DNA of 64,000 bases from Apis mellifera. Taxonomy: Eukaryota; Arthropoda; Insecta; Hymenoptera; Apidae. Positions 11,241 to 24,461 of this stretch are shown here, piece after piece (position 1 is the stretch's first letter; each line of letters begins with the position of its first letter). The notes below the pieces were generated by a model. That model was not told where the DNA came from. It worked only from the letters and a program-made list of their open reading frames with translations, and did not search any database. A program made the position numbers and the translations under genes. The stretch is taken from the NCBI RefSeq assembly GCF_003254395.2, contig NC_037646.1, forward strand, positions 310,001 to 374,000. Reading direction: 5' to 3'.

Positions 11241-14200
11241 ACAACAATGTGAATATGCATCTTAATGAATTTTTTTTATTTGGTATTTTCATCAAAAATA
11301 TTAGAAATATTATTATTATTATTCATTATATTCTGCATTATTTCATCAATGTTTTTTCCAATACTATCACAAATTTAAACAATATTATATCATTTAATAA
11401 CTAATAATATATGAAAACATGATACAAGATTTTAAAATTAACTCTAAATTAAAAATCATAAATAACTGGCCAAATAAATTGCTAATTGTATTGTATGAAT
11501 AGCATATAAACAAAATATTAAGATTTCACTGATAGAGATCTCCGTTAAAATCCGTTATACTCAGATCTATATAAAATAAAAACAATAAAATAAAATAAAA
11601 ATATAAAATAATATAAAATAAAATAAAAAGAATAGATAATTGAAAATTTATTATTTTAGTGAATGGAAAAAATAATTTTTATTGATGAAAGATTGAAACT
11701 AGCATTTATTGCAAAAATGAATAAAAAAAGCAGTACATATAAAATAAGATAAATCAAAAACTTTGAGAATGTATTAAAATAAAAAAACAATCACGTTCCA
11801 AATTAATTTAAAAAAAAAGAATTAGTTTTCTTTTTTGGGAAAAAGAAAGAATAGATGTGGTGATATTAAAATAAAATTGGATTATTAACTGGTCAGAAGA
11901 ATATGACAATTATATGACAATTGAGACAAAAAGAAGTTTAGAAATAATCAAGAAAATACAATTGTAACGAAAGAATTTTTCAGCAATAAAATTGATTAAT
12001 TCTTTAATTTTTTTTTTTGTATTTTTCCAAAATTTACTGGGAATATGAAAGTAGAAGAGAAAGTAGTAGAAACTGAATTAAGCTTAGAAATAAGATTTTT
12101 TTCTGATTTCTTATAAAATTTGGGAGTGATTTATAATTTACTGTCAAATAAAATAGATTAGTAATATAAAACATAAATATATAACTTAATATATATAATA
12201 TATCTTAAAATAATAATAAATAAATCTTAAAGTAAGTATGAATAAGCCTTGGAATTATCTTTCTATCTGTATCTTTGATATATAGATGAGTCAATATTTT
12301 TAAAATTAAAATCCAATTCCAATTAAAAGATGAAATATAAATATAAGAAGAATGATTTTATAATCGACATATACTTATAATAGTTTGTTAGATTTATAAA
12401 CAAGTTATTTGTTATTTATTTTGTTTGGATATAAAAAGAAAACATTAAAAGTATATGTAAAATTTTAAAATCCGATATAGATCATATTATTTATACAATT
12501 ATCGATAAAACATATTATAAAGCATATTATGAAGATTATCTTATCTCGAATTTTTCAATTATTCAAAATTATTTTGTAAATTATTGAGTCTTGTAATAAT
12601 TAGAACAAAAAATCTCAAACAAAAATTATGGAAATTATTAATATTTTTAATTTGCTTAGATAAAATTTAAAAAGAAATCAAAATTAAATCACTTAATAAT
12701 ATATGATTAGGCAATAGGATTAAAATTTTATTATTATTTTTTATTTAGAATATGATTTTTCAATACAAATGAGATCATGTACAATGCACATATTTATATT
12801 AGATAATAGATAAGAATAAAATTCGTTACATAAATCTATATAATAACTAAATATCTGATAATATTTGATTTCATTACGGCGGTAAGAAACAAAGTTAAAT
12901 GCATTGATAATAAATTTATTATCAATATTGTTTTATTCTTTGGTTTCTACCGAAATTTAAATTGAAAATTTAAAACATCGAGATTGTTCCAGAACAAATA
13001 TATGTAAGCAACTATTATTATTATTATATAAGCAACTATTATTATATTATATTAATTATTATATATTATAATAATTACATATGAAAAGTATTCGAAATCA
13101 TAATTTATCGAATATGATTTTATATAAATGTCTCCATCTTTATCGAGAAATTCGAGAAATTCTTTTCAAATCTGCTTGACTTCATTGATAATGAGCTGCA
13201 TTATTATATCTTATATTATTTTTTCTTTCTTACAATATCGTGATGTATTTGAATTCATTGACAGTAGATGCAATTTCGTTTGATAAGCAGTATATTAATT
13301 TTTGAGAGGCTTAAGTTCATGTAATATATCAACATTATTAAAATTATTCAACTTTTTCAAATTTATTGAATATATATAACTAGTCTTTCAAGTTAGATAA
13401 TGACGAAGGATTGTTATCAAGAAGTTTTTCTTATAGTTTCTTACCGCTCATTGCAAATTTTAATCTTTTCATTATTTTTTTATAATTCAGATATCAAATT
13501 CATTTAAATTACAAATCATTTGTTTAATAAGAATTTATATGAACTTCAATATATGTATATTAATATTAATATTTTTTAAAATATTTATTTAAAGAAATAA
13601 ATATTTATTTAAAAAAAATAAACTATAATTAATGAATAAAAATATGTAATTATATATTTTTTATAAATTATATTATTGATTATATATATTTGAATATAAT
13701 AAATATTTAAAAAGAAATATAAAGAAAAAAAGGGAGAGGGAAAGGGAGAAAAGATACACATAATTACTACAATAATATAATTATATTTTATTAATAAATA
13801 ATAATACATAATAGAGATTATAATATTTATTATTAAATTTTTGATCTAATTTTTTAATAAAAACTTGTTAAATTGCTGTTCATTTTCAGCTAATTTTTTT
13901 AAAATTCGGATATATGATTGTGAATATATGATTTTCATTAAACAGATTTTTATTAATTAAATTTGATTTGATAAACGAAAATAATTATTCACATAAGTAA
14001 ATATTTCCAAAGTAATACAGAATTTGTGAATACTTTTATTCCAAATAAAAATGTATTTTTGGGATTTTCAACTTTTCTGTTTTTCTTTTAAAATTAAATC
14101 GTTTTGCAGATCGATCAAGTTCCAGTTGTAAGAAAAGAAGAGTTTATTTGATTTCAAAAAAAAAAAAAATACTTTTTATGTAGGAAAATAAGTTAAAATA

Positions 14201-16205
14201 TTACTTTTTAGATGATTTTTCAGAATCAATTTGATAAAACTTGTTATTATATTGTAAAAATCTTTTGTATAATTTAATGTTGAGATTATGCTGTGTTGCA
14301 ATTGCATCAGTATATTTTAGAGAAGTCATTCTCGAGAAGTTCAGTTTATAATACAAACGCAATAAAACTATTTTTAAATAAAAATTTTTTTAGAGATTTA
14401 TTAATAAAAATATTCATGTTTTAAGATATTTTCTGCGCTCAATAGACAGAAATATATTATAAAAATCTTTGCGTAAGATTAGAAATTTCTTTAATTGAAT
14501 TCTCTAGCTGGAGAAATATCTTGAAACTATATGATTCTGAAAATAATCTGTGAATTATAAACATTAGTTCAACTTTTCAAACAAAAAAGTTTTGTAAATA
14601 TAGAGAGGATAGATTATTATTATTAATATGAATTTTTTAAAAAATGAAAGTTGATTAATCAGGAATCTTTTCAAAATAAGACCAAGAGAATAGAATCAAA
14701 TTAATATCAATATTAAAACAGTAGCAATCATTTTTTGCATCATCAATTATTTTTATCACATTAAATTAAAACAGAATTACTTGAAGTATTAATAATATAT
14801 AATCAATTTGCTTCTCATCTGATCGTTGTAATAGATAACCAATCAAATAAAAATATCAAATTTTTGAGAAATTTTTAGTAAAAATGCAAAATAATTATAT
14901 TAGTAAATTATTTTGATCTTTGATTTTTATTTTGATATATTTTGAACTTTAATTTCAACAAAAAATTATATTTTTTAAAAATAAATAAAAATTCTTTAAA
15001 ATTTTATAATAAGATAATCAATTTTTTTTTGTGTAATAAAGAAAAAATTTTCCAAATTCAGACTTTAAATTTTCAATAAACGCTACAAATTATTAAATTT
15101 AAAATAATTATTATATTATATAATATAATAATATTATATTATATTATATAATATATAATAATCTTTGAAATCATTGACTACAGAATTTTCTCTTTTGAAA
15201 GCAATTATAATAATATTCTGAAATTTTTTTCATTAATTCATGAAAATGAATTGTTAGAAAAAAAATGTTCAGAATATTCTATTACTTTAATGCATCGTCA
15301 TAAGGATGTCGAGTTATTCAATTGGCATATTAAAGGTAAATTATAATTTAGTTTGGTAATTATTGAAATCTTGTTACAAAATTTATTAGCTCTCAAAAGA
15401 TAGCATATAAAATACTATGTTATTTGATTTAAAATCAATTCAAAAACAATTAAATAGCATCTTATGAAAATTTTTGTTGATGCTATAAATCATCAAATAA
15501 TATTAAAGAATCTAGATGAACCAATGGATAATTGAGACAAGCTTATTTTTTTATTATTTTTCTACTATATGAATTGGATTCAATATTTCTTATACAATAG
15601 AAAGTATTTCATTTTTAGTCTATTTTTATACAATTTTCTTAGAAAAACATGCAAAATATATTTGTTTAATGTCATGATTGATATGTAAATAACAGCTAAA
15701 ATTCGAACTGCAATCCAGAAAAAATCATCAAACTATTAGAAAATAGACAATAGCATCTCATATCATAAATTTAGTTCTATTTATATAAGATATTTATATA
15801 AGATCAACATCCTCAATTTAAAACATAGAACTAAATTCGTGCAAAAATATAAATTAAGAAAATAATATTTCTTGCAAATTCTTAAATGTTTCGTAAAATT
15901 CGTGGTAAAACATTGCAACAAGAAGTATCATTAACATCATCTCAATATATATCTCTCCAGAAAAAATTATTGTAAATATTTAATTGAAGGATGACAAAAC
16001 ATATATCGCAAACATACAATTACATACATTATAATGTCCATAATCTATATTATGAAATATCATAGTTATAAATAAGAATGCTAGATGTTATTTGGCATTG
16101 GATAAATATTAGAAATTTGCAATTATTAAATTTTTATTTGCAATTATTATATAAAAAATTATATATTTTAGATATTTTAGATTGCTTAAAATGTATATAT
16201 AAAGA

Positions 16206-16208
<3 letters not shown>

Positions 16209-16243
<35 letters not shown>

Positions 16244-16312
16244 CAATTATATATTACGGATCAAGAAAATATCAAAAACAATATTTAATTTTTATAAAAA
16301 ATTGTTATTTTA

Positions 16313-16381
<69 letters not shown>
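16209..16381. repeat. Compound TA / ATA / TA microsatellite
   Basis: TA repeats at 16209-16239, then ATA trinucleotides at about 16313-16342 running directly into TA repeats at 16342-16381. These are simple repeats without coding meaning. Confidence 0.85.
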
Positions 16382-16384
<3 letters not shown>

Positions 16385-17814
16385 TAAGTTTAATATAAAT
16401 TTTTAAAATGTCTAAATATTTTTGTGATGCAAAAAACAGTTATAATTTCATTTAATTTTTAATATTTTTTTATCAATTTAATGATTATATCAAGTTAGTT
16501 AAATAAATTATACATATTTATTATATTTATAATAAATTTATTTATTAATATTTATAAAATATAATAAATAGTCAAAAAGAAAACAAATTTGAGTTCATTT
16601 TTTTTTTTCTAATTTCTAAATTCTTCTAACGAGATACAAGTCGTTAAAATTAAATATATATTAGAATAAATTAGAAATATATATTAGAATAAATTCTAAA
16701 TATTTTTAGAAGTTGCTGTATATTTGCCATACAAAATAGAACACAATAGGCATAACAAATAATTAAAACTATCTTAAAATTTCACAATGCAATATATCAT
16801 AAATATAATATATATAATATAATATATCATATATATGTATATATACATATATATGTACAATACATCATAAATAAATATATAATCGATTACAATGATATAT
16901 AATCCATATATCACGAACAATATAATATTAAAATATAATATTAAAATTACAAATTATTGCATTTTTCTATAACAATAGCTATAGTCTACTGTCCACTTCT
17001 CCATATGATCTAAAAAAATTCAAAAAATTATCATACTCGATACATTTCATAATTGCAAGATAGTGGAAAACATATAAGATACAAAAAACATAATATGAAG
17101 TTCGATATTATTATAACAACAAGATAACAAAATTTTCTACAAGAAAAATCTTCTTTTTCTTTTTCATACAATATCATATGATCTTTCAAGTATGAAAGTA
17201 AATTATATATATATATATATGTATATATTATAATTACATTTTAATCATTGATCTAATTAAATTATTGATCTATTATATTTCTCAATAATTAAAGAAATAT
17301 CAGATATCTGCAGCAAAAATAAATCTAATTTTGAATTATCATTTAATCACAATTATAATAATATTAATCAATATTATTTTTAAAGAATTCATTCAAACAG
17401 TGCAATATTTAACAATATTAATCTAAATAATAATATTAGATATAAATATTTTCTTCAAAACTATAATGTATCACAATATATCTCGTCATTGAAAAAAGAA
17501 AAGCTTACAAAAAATAGCAAAGAACTTAATAAATTAACTAATTTAATTATAATAATTAATTATAATAATTAATTAATTAATAAATAATAACTAATTTAAA
17601 TTAGGTATCAACAATATGAGATTCGCAAGCTTCATATATTGTCTACAAATATTTTTAAAATACTTACATTTACAAATAATAATAAGTATCGAAATTGTAT
17701 CGCCAATAATTATACGTTTTTATTACAATAGACTAAATAAAGAAAATAAATTAAAATAAAATAAAAATAAAGTATTACAGAAATAATGATGGTATTATGA
17801 ATATATTAGAAGAT

Positions 17815-18325
17815 TTTAAAAATATGAAAATATCTGTTAACTAAAGATTCTTGAGATAATTTCAACTAACATTTTCTTTTACAAAATTTTTGTTATGACT
17901 TTATTAATGAATTATTAATGAAAAACATTAGTCAATCATGGAGCTTGTAATCTAATCGAGTCGCGACGCTAGTGTTATTCAATCAAGCATAACAAACAAC
18001 AAATTCAAGCAACATATATAAAAAAAAATGTATTGAATATAACAAATATTTTTTTATCAATAAAAAATTATATCGAATTATATCACAAATAATATTGAAT
18101 AAATTATAATATTCAATTTATTCAATATTGCTATTCAGTATTGCTCGACATATAATGGTATCGTCATGACATAAACATGCGCTTCATGGCCAATGTTTTT
18201 TGTTAATAAGTCGTTAACAAAATCATATTGAAAATTTTTGTAAAGGAAAATGTTGCTTCAAATTATTTAAAAAAATTTCCAGTTAATAAATATTTTTATA
18301 TTTTTGGGAACATTTATATATATAT
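17815..18325. mobile_element. Foldback inverted-repeat element
   Basis: Left arm at about 17815-17995 and right arm at about 18160-18325 are imperfect reverse complements. Left: 'aaaatatgaaaatatctgtt', 'aactaacattttcttttaca', 'aaaaacattagtcaatcatg'. Right, reversed: 'aaaatataaaaatatttatt', 'agcaacattttcctttacaa', 'aaaaaacattggccatgaag'. A central spacer of roughly 165 bases separates them. A third arm of the same family is at 4893-5080. No reading frame lies inside. It could be a non-autonomous DNA element (MITE or foldback) or two independent insertions in opposite orientation. Confidence 0.55.
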
Positions 18326-19036
18326 AAACATATAGTTATTCTTCAAATTAAATTTAATCAATTTAAATCATTGAAGATTAATAATTTTTTCATAACTTGA
18401 TTCAAGTACTCTTAGTCAGTTAAATTTGAAGTAAAAAAAATTATAATTGATTTAAATGATAAATTAATAAATGATAAAACATATTGAAATAGATTAATTT
18501 ATATTCTATGCAAATATAATAATCAGACTTTACAAATATAATAAAGTATCAATTATCCGAATTGGAATTGAAATGATTTGGAAAATCGAATTATTTGAAT
18601 AATCAAATAATTGAGATGATGAAATACGCATGTACTTACTCAACTTATAATAATAAATATTACATTTAAAATTATTTATTAAATATAAAAGTATTATTGC
18701 TAATTTAAAATGTAATATATAATATATTATACAAAATCTATAATATAAATACAATAGATACTAATATATATAAGTATATATAATATATAGTCATCAAACT
18801 TTTTTTAAATTTTTAATTTGTTATGATTCTTCTTCTATTCTTAATTTCTTATTATCAAAGATTGTTTTTTCTTTATAATGAAATCTCTCATTTTTTAGAT
18901 CTCTAATAGCAATATATTTACATATTGCATTCTGATTGTTTATATCGTATCATTTTCTAATTTAATAAAAGTTTTCACATATATGGGCCTCTTTCGCACT
19001 TTTCATGTTTCTCATTATTAGAATTATTTTGATATA
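18326..19036. other. AT-rich DNA flanking the mariner, doubtful coding relic
   Basis: Mostly without features. On the minus strand about 18834-18960 is open for over 40 codons (reads NQNAICKYIAIRDLKNERF then HYKEKTIFDNKKLRIEEE). Composition is more protein-like than the surroundings, but I recognise no family. The mariner insertion begins directly to its right, so it could be the edge of an interrupted, older gene. Confidence 0.3.
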
Positions 19037-20307
19037 TTGGGTTGGCAACTAAGTAATTGCGGATTTCACTCATAGATGGCTTCAGTTGAATTTTTAAGTT
19101 TACTGGCGTAGTCCAAATGTAAAACACATTTTGTTATTTGATAGTTGACAATTCAGTTGTCAATCAGTAAAAAAAGTTTTTTAATCGGTTGCGTAGTTTT
19201 CGTTTGGCGTTCGTTGAAAAATGGAAAATCAAAAGGAACATTATCGTCATATTTTGCTTTTTTATTTTCGCAAAGGGAAAAACGCATCGCAAGCTCACAA
19301 AAAGTTATGTTTATGGCGACGAAGCCTTAAAAGAACGGCAGTGTCAAAATTGGTTTGACAAATTTCATTCTGGTGATTTTTCACTCAAAGACGAAAAACG
19401 CTCTGATCGTTCAGTTGAAGTTGATGACGATCTAATCAAAGCAATAATCGATTCAGATCGTCACAGTACAACTCGTGAGATTGCAGAGAAGCTTCATGTA
19501 TCACATACATGCATTGAAAACCACTTAAAACAACTTAGCTATGTTCAAAAACTCGATACATGGGTTCCTCACGAACTGAAAGAAAAGCATTTAACGCAAC
19601 GCATTAACAGCTGCGATTTGCTAAAAAAACGTAATGAAAATGACCCATTTTTAAAACGACTGATAACTGGCGATGAAAAATGGGTTGTTTACAACAATAT
19701 CAAGCGGAAAAGGTCGTGGACCAGGCCACGTGAACCAGCTCAAACAACATCAAAAGCTGGTATTCATCAAAAGAAGATTTTGTTATTAGTTTGTTGGGAT
19801 TACAAAGGAATTGTCTATTTTGAACTCTTACCACCCAATCGAACGATCAATTCTGTTGTCTACATTGAACAACTAACGAAATTAAACAATGCAGTTGAAG
19901 AAAAGCGGCCCGAATTGACAAATCGAAAAGGTGTTGTATTCCATCATGACAATGCAAGGCCACACACATCTTTAGTCACTCGGCAAAAATTATTGGAGCT
20001 TGGTTGGGATGTTTTGCCACATCCACCATATAGTCCTGACCTTGAACTGATTACTTTTTGTTTCGATCTTTACAAAACTCCTTGAATGGTAAAAATTTCA
20101 ATAATGATGATGATATCAAATTCAGTTTTTTGCTAATAAAAACCAGAAGTTTTATGAACGTGGGATTATGATGCTGCCTGAAAGATGGCAAAAGGTCATT
20201 GATCAAAATGGGCATTACAGAATAAAGTTATTTAATTGCATGAAAAAATTGTCTTTGATTTTCTTTCTGATTAAAAAAAATCTGCAATTACTTAGTTGCC
20301 AACCCAA
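19037..20307 (+). mobile_element. Mariner transposon, mellifera subfamily, nearly complete
   Basis: A 1,271-bp element flanked by TA target-site duplications (19035-19036 and 20308-20309). Terminal inverted repeats begin TTGGGTTGGCAACTAAGTAA on the left, and the right end is the complement (ttacttagttgccaacccaa); they continue to about 28-30 bp with one visible mismatch. Length and ends are those of mellifera-type mariners, which move by cut and paste at TA. It encodes one transposase, disrupted by frameshifts (see that entry). Intact ends mean it could in principle be bound by a related transposase made elsewhere; that is inference. Confidence 0.93.
19221..20226 (+). pseudogene. Mariner transposase, frameshifted
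   Basis: The protein would cut and join the element at TA sites. The family's ATG is at 19221 (MENQKEHYRHILLFYFRKGK). Near 19310 the frame shifts: where the family has '..KKLCAVYGDEAL' about five bases are missing, and the rest continues in another frame (open 19189-20085). The helix-turn-helix region reads TTREIAEKLHVSHTCIENHL; the WVPHEL linker motif is intact. Catalytic acids: first D in TGDEKW (codon 19672-19674), second in HHDNARPH (19948-19950). The third D of the D34D triad is a GAT at 20049-20051, pushed out of frame by about 4 missing bases just before it. A third break lies near 20116-20125, after which QFFANKNQKFYERG and MLPERWQKVID are readable. Expected length is ~345 residues. 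Not functional as it stands. Confidence 0.93.
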
Positions 20308-20309
20308 TA

Positions 20310-21220
20310 TAACATGAAATATCAATACATTTTTTATTCAATAATTTTTTTAATTACAATATCTTTTTTATTTAATTTTAAATTATTATTTAAAATTTGA
20401 TAATCTAACATCATTCTCATCTTTATTGTATTCAAAAAACTCTTGAATTTTTTAAAATAAATTTACAATTTTATATATCTTACTCTGATTTTCTTCAACT
20501 TCTTCTTCAGCGATATTCCAAATTTTATGCCAAATTTTACACTTTTTTGAAGTTTTTCATTTAACAATTCAAGGCATTTTATATGTTAATTACATATAAA
20601 AACAATCTTTTAAATTGAGTTTTTTTTTTTAAATTTTTATTCAAATATTGTATGTCTTAAATACTACCGAGATAGTTATTCTATCATTAGATAATTAATA
20701 ATTTTAAATGAGATGATTAATAATTTTACATTATGAAAAAATATACACAAGTATTTTTCGCGTTTAACACTATCTAGAAATGAAACGTTATATGGTTCAT
20801 TATATGATTCCAAATATTAGCAATAATAGTAAAAGAATACTTTGCTATTCTTTTTCTTTGTTTCTTGCTAGCTAAGAAACAATTATTCAAACTTTTCTAA
20901 AAACAATTCTGTTTTCTAATATTAATATTACATAATTATAACATTTTTACAACAATAAAAAGTAAATTAATATCTAAAAATGTAAAAAAACATTTTCTTT
21001 ATTTTAATATAAATAATAAATTTTTCATTATATTGTATAATGCTTTCTTTACAGATTCTTATAATCGATTATACGATAATATATAAAAACATTTTTAAAC
21101 TTGAAAATTTAAGATTAAAAAATTATATCTTGAAATATATGTATTTTGCATATTTATATAATCAAAAATATATAAAAAATATCTTCTAACAAAGTTCTAA
21201 CAATATATAAACATATAATA
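20310..21220. other. AT-rich DNA between two transposon copies
   Basis: No gene recognised. On the minus strand about 20490-20560 reads CKIWHKIWNIAEEEVEENQS, a short acidic segment that may belong to the same relic as the open stretch left of the mariner (18834-18960). A near-palindrome, GTTTCTT-GCTAGCT-AAGAAAC, lies at 20860-20880. Confidence 0.35.
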
Positions 21221-22476
21221 TAAAATGTGTCCCAAAATTCACGTAAGATTTGAATTTTGCGCGGTAAAATATTGCCAATAAAAAAAATAGTTTAAACTGA
21301 TAGTTTAGGATTATTAAAAATGGAACACTATACGAAAAGACAATGCGTTTTCATTAAGCATATTTTAAAAATAATGAAGCTTTGGCAGCTACAGTTCGCA
21401 ATTTTCGTATAAAAAATGATCGGAATAGTGATTTAACTGTGTTCATTAACTGTGAAGAGATTAATTAAAAAATTTAGAGAGACCGAATCAATTAGTGATC
21501 TTAAGCATTCTAGCCATCCTTCAACAAATCGTTCAATACAAAATATCAAAGCAGTTCATAAAAGAGAATCCAGGAATATCAATTTAGCACCATTAAAAAT
21601 TGGACATTTTGAGAAATTGTCTACAGCGTATTCTCACAAAATATTTGCATCTTCATGCTTACGAAGTTCCATTGACTCAAAAACTAAAGCCTATTGACTA
21701 TGCACATAGAATTCGTTGAATGGATTATGGAACAACAAATGGATGCTGATTTTTCGAATAAAATCATCTTCAGCGATGAGGCTTATTTTTATCTTGATGG
21801 ATTAATTGATGGACAAAATTGTCATATTTGCATTCAGAAAATCCACGAGTGATTGTTGAGAAATAAATGTATCCACAACATGTCGCTGTTTGATGCGGAT
21901 TTTGGGCTGGAGGCATCATCGGATCATTCTTCTTCGAAAATACGGTTGGTCAGGCAATAACAGTTAATGTTATTCATTATTATGACATGATAATTCAGTT
22001 TTTTGTGCCTAAATTGCAAGATATGGATGTAGACATGTGATTTTAACAAGACGGTGATACATGCCACGAATATAACCCGAGAAAAAATTCGATTACTTCA
22101 TGAGTCATTTTCTGATTGTGTAATTTCCCGTTTTGGCAAATTGGCCGTCCAGATTTAACATCATTGAATTTTTTTCTTTGAGGTTTTTTGAAGTCTAAAA
22201 TTTATGGCGACAAGTTCATGACCATCCACATTTTGAAGAAGGAAATTAAGCGCTATATCAATGAAATTAAACCACATGCAAAACGATTATGAAAAATTTT
22301 AATAAAAGAGTGCATATGTGTTAGCAAAATCGTGAAGGCCATTTACATATGCTATTCTTTGTACTTAATCCTATACTGTATACTTTATGAATCAATAAAA
22401 AATTTACAATTTTTAATTATAAATCTGTATTTTCTATAAAAATTATTTCTTATGTGAATTTTGGAATATCCTTTAT
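21221..22476 (+). mobile_element. Decayed Tc1/mariner-superfamily transposon
   Basis: Ends are inverted repeats: left TGTCCCAAAATTCACGTAAG (about 21228-21247) and right, reversed, ATTCCAAAATTCACATAAG. A TATAAA precedes both, consistent with TA target duplication. Between them a transposase is readable in pieces: a start MEHYTKRQCVFIKHILK (from 21320), a helix-turn-helix segment open at 21452-21697 (KRLIKKFRETESISDLK), KPIDYAHRI plus FVEWIMEQQMDADFSNKIIF with the first catalytic D in FSDEA (21775-21777), a QQDG motif with the second D (22050-22052), and FFL.GFLKSKIYGDKF near the C-terminus. The third catalytic acid is lost, with bases missing around 22150. I relate it to the DD37D-like group from its motifs; subfamily is uncertain. 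Clearly older than the mariner at 19037. Confidence 0.82.
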
Positions 22477-24325
22477 ATGTATATAATATATATATATATA
22501 TATACAATATAAAAATATTCTAATAATATATATTATTGTTTTTCATATTTTTGTAGATAAAAAAATTAAAAAATAAATGTATAGTTTCAAATATTTAATG
22601 ATAATATCTTATGAAATACAATTCGAAATTAATATATACAATTTAAAAATGTAAGACTGATATAATGGGATTAAATTTCTATTAAAAATAAAATTTTATC
22701 TACTTTTATGTTTTTAACATTTTATGAATTTAATAAAACAATCGAAACTTTATAATTATTTAAGAGAAAATATTTGATTCATAATATTGATTAAATAATA
22801 TAATTCAATCTGACCTCAAAAAAAAAAACTATTTATATTTTGCTATATATAGAAAAAAATGTCAAATGAAAAAAAAATCAATAATAAAAATAATCAAAAT
22901 AAAAAAATACAACGAGAAGGTAAATTCAACAGCAAAATATTTTAATTTTTCATGTATTTAAATTAAATTTCCAATTTAACAATGTTTTTTAATTAAAATT
23001 ATATCAAATACGATATTATTTAAATTGTATTCATTCATTTAATATAAAAAAATTAATTTCTTGATATAATTAATTATAATTATATATATAATAATATATA
23101 TCATAATTAATTATAAATTAATATATTGGAGTTTTTCATTGCTTTAGCAATATTCTCATTTTCAATATTAGTAAAATAATTACAAATAAAAACTTATTTA
23201 ATTAATTTTCGAATATTTAATATATGGATAAATATATTTAAAAATAGACCAATGAATTTCTCAAACAATTTCAATGTGTCAATAATCTAAGAAAATATTA
23301 GTATGCCATGCAAAGTTAAAAGATTTTTATGTATTAAATATGATTATTTAAAATATACAATAGATATAAAAAATATAAAATAAAAAATATAAAAATAAAA
23401 ACAAAAAGATTATGAAATATAATAAATGCAATAAATATATATATTTTTAGAGACTAAAAAATTCTAATGAAAGGTATGTAAATATATGCTCAATACTAAT
23501 ACATATAATGAAAATGAGAATATAAATTCTAAAATATATCTGAAAGATAAGCACGGAAAGTCATGGAATTTTCGAATCTAATTTGAATTTTTTTTTTTCA
23601 ATTAACTATTATATATAAATATGCTATATATAAATATTGTATTTATCTATCAAAAAGAATGATATTTCTAAAATTTATATCAATTTTATAATAAGAGAAA
23701 ATAAATATTAATATATCACAAAAAAAGTGATATTTTCTTAATCTTTTTCGTTCTTTGAATATATCTAATAAAAATGTGAGTTTGTTGAGATGCAATATAG
23801 CTTGTAATTATAATTGATATTACGAATAATATAAACATATATATGCTATTGATTTAAAAAAAACATATATATAATTTGTTAAATTAAATTAATCTTGTTA
23901 AATTACATTTAAAATTAAACACAATATCTTTAACGCGTAGGAATTTACATTATACGAGAGTTTATTGTAATTTATGAATATGCATTAACGAACAATGAAA
24001 TAAAATAAAACGAGACACATAGAACTTCGGGAAGTATATTCAAATGAAAATATTAATACTATATAATATTAAAAATTAATGTGTAACAATGAAATTCTAA
24101 AATTGAAATGCATGTGAATAACATTTTCAGAAACAAAAAAAGATTGTATACACAGATTTAATAGAAACAAAATTGAATGATTAATCAGTATGTATTTTAA
24201 ATATATAGTAATTATTGAAATAAAATTTTCATTAATATAAAACTTAACTAAGTTTAATGAAACTTTAACTAAGTTTCTACTAATTCTCTAAACTAATATT
24301 AAGTTTATTTCAAATAGATAAATAT

Positions 24326-24387
<62 letters not shown>

Positions 24388-24411
24388 TATTAAATTGCTT
24401 CTTTATTGGAA

Positions 24412-24461
<50 letters not shown>

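Larger units (their letters stand above)
10361..17814. other. AT-rich intergenic DNA, no gene seen
   Basis: No family-level protein similarity was recognised in any frame. There is a perfect 9-bp hairpin at 11216-11240, a 22-bp palindrome at 12904-12925 (TTGATAATAAATTTATTATC plus AA), and compound microsatellites at 16209-16381. The 106-residue reading frame at 16078-16398 is largely a translation of TA and ATA microsatellites. Confidence 0.6.

Noticed and set aside
16078..16398. 106-residue reading frame
   Set aside because: More than a third is microsatellite translation; no family match and no supporting splice or start context.
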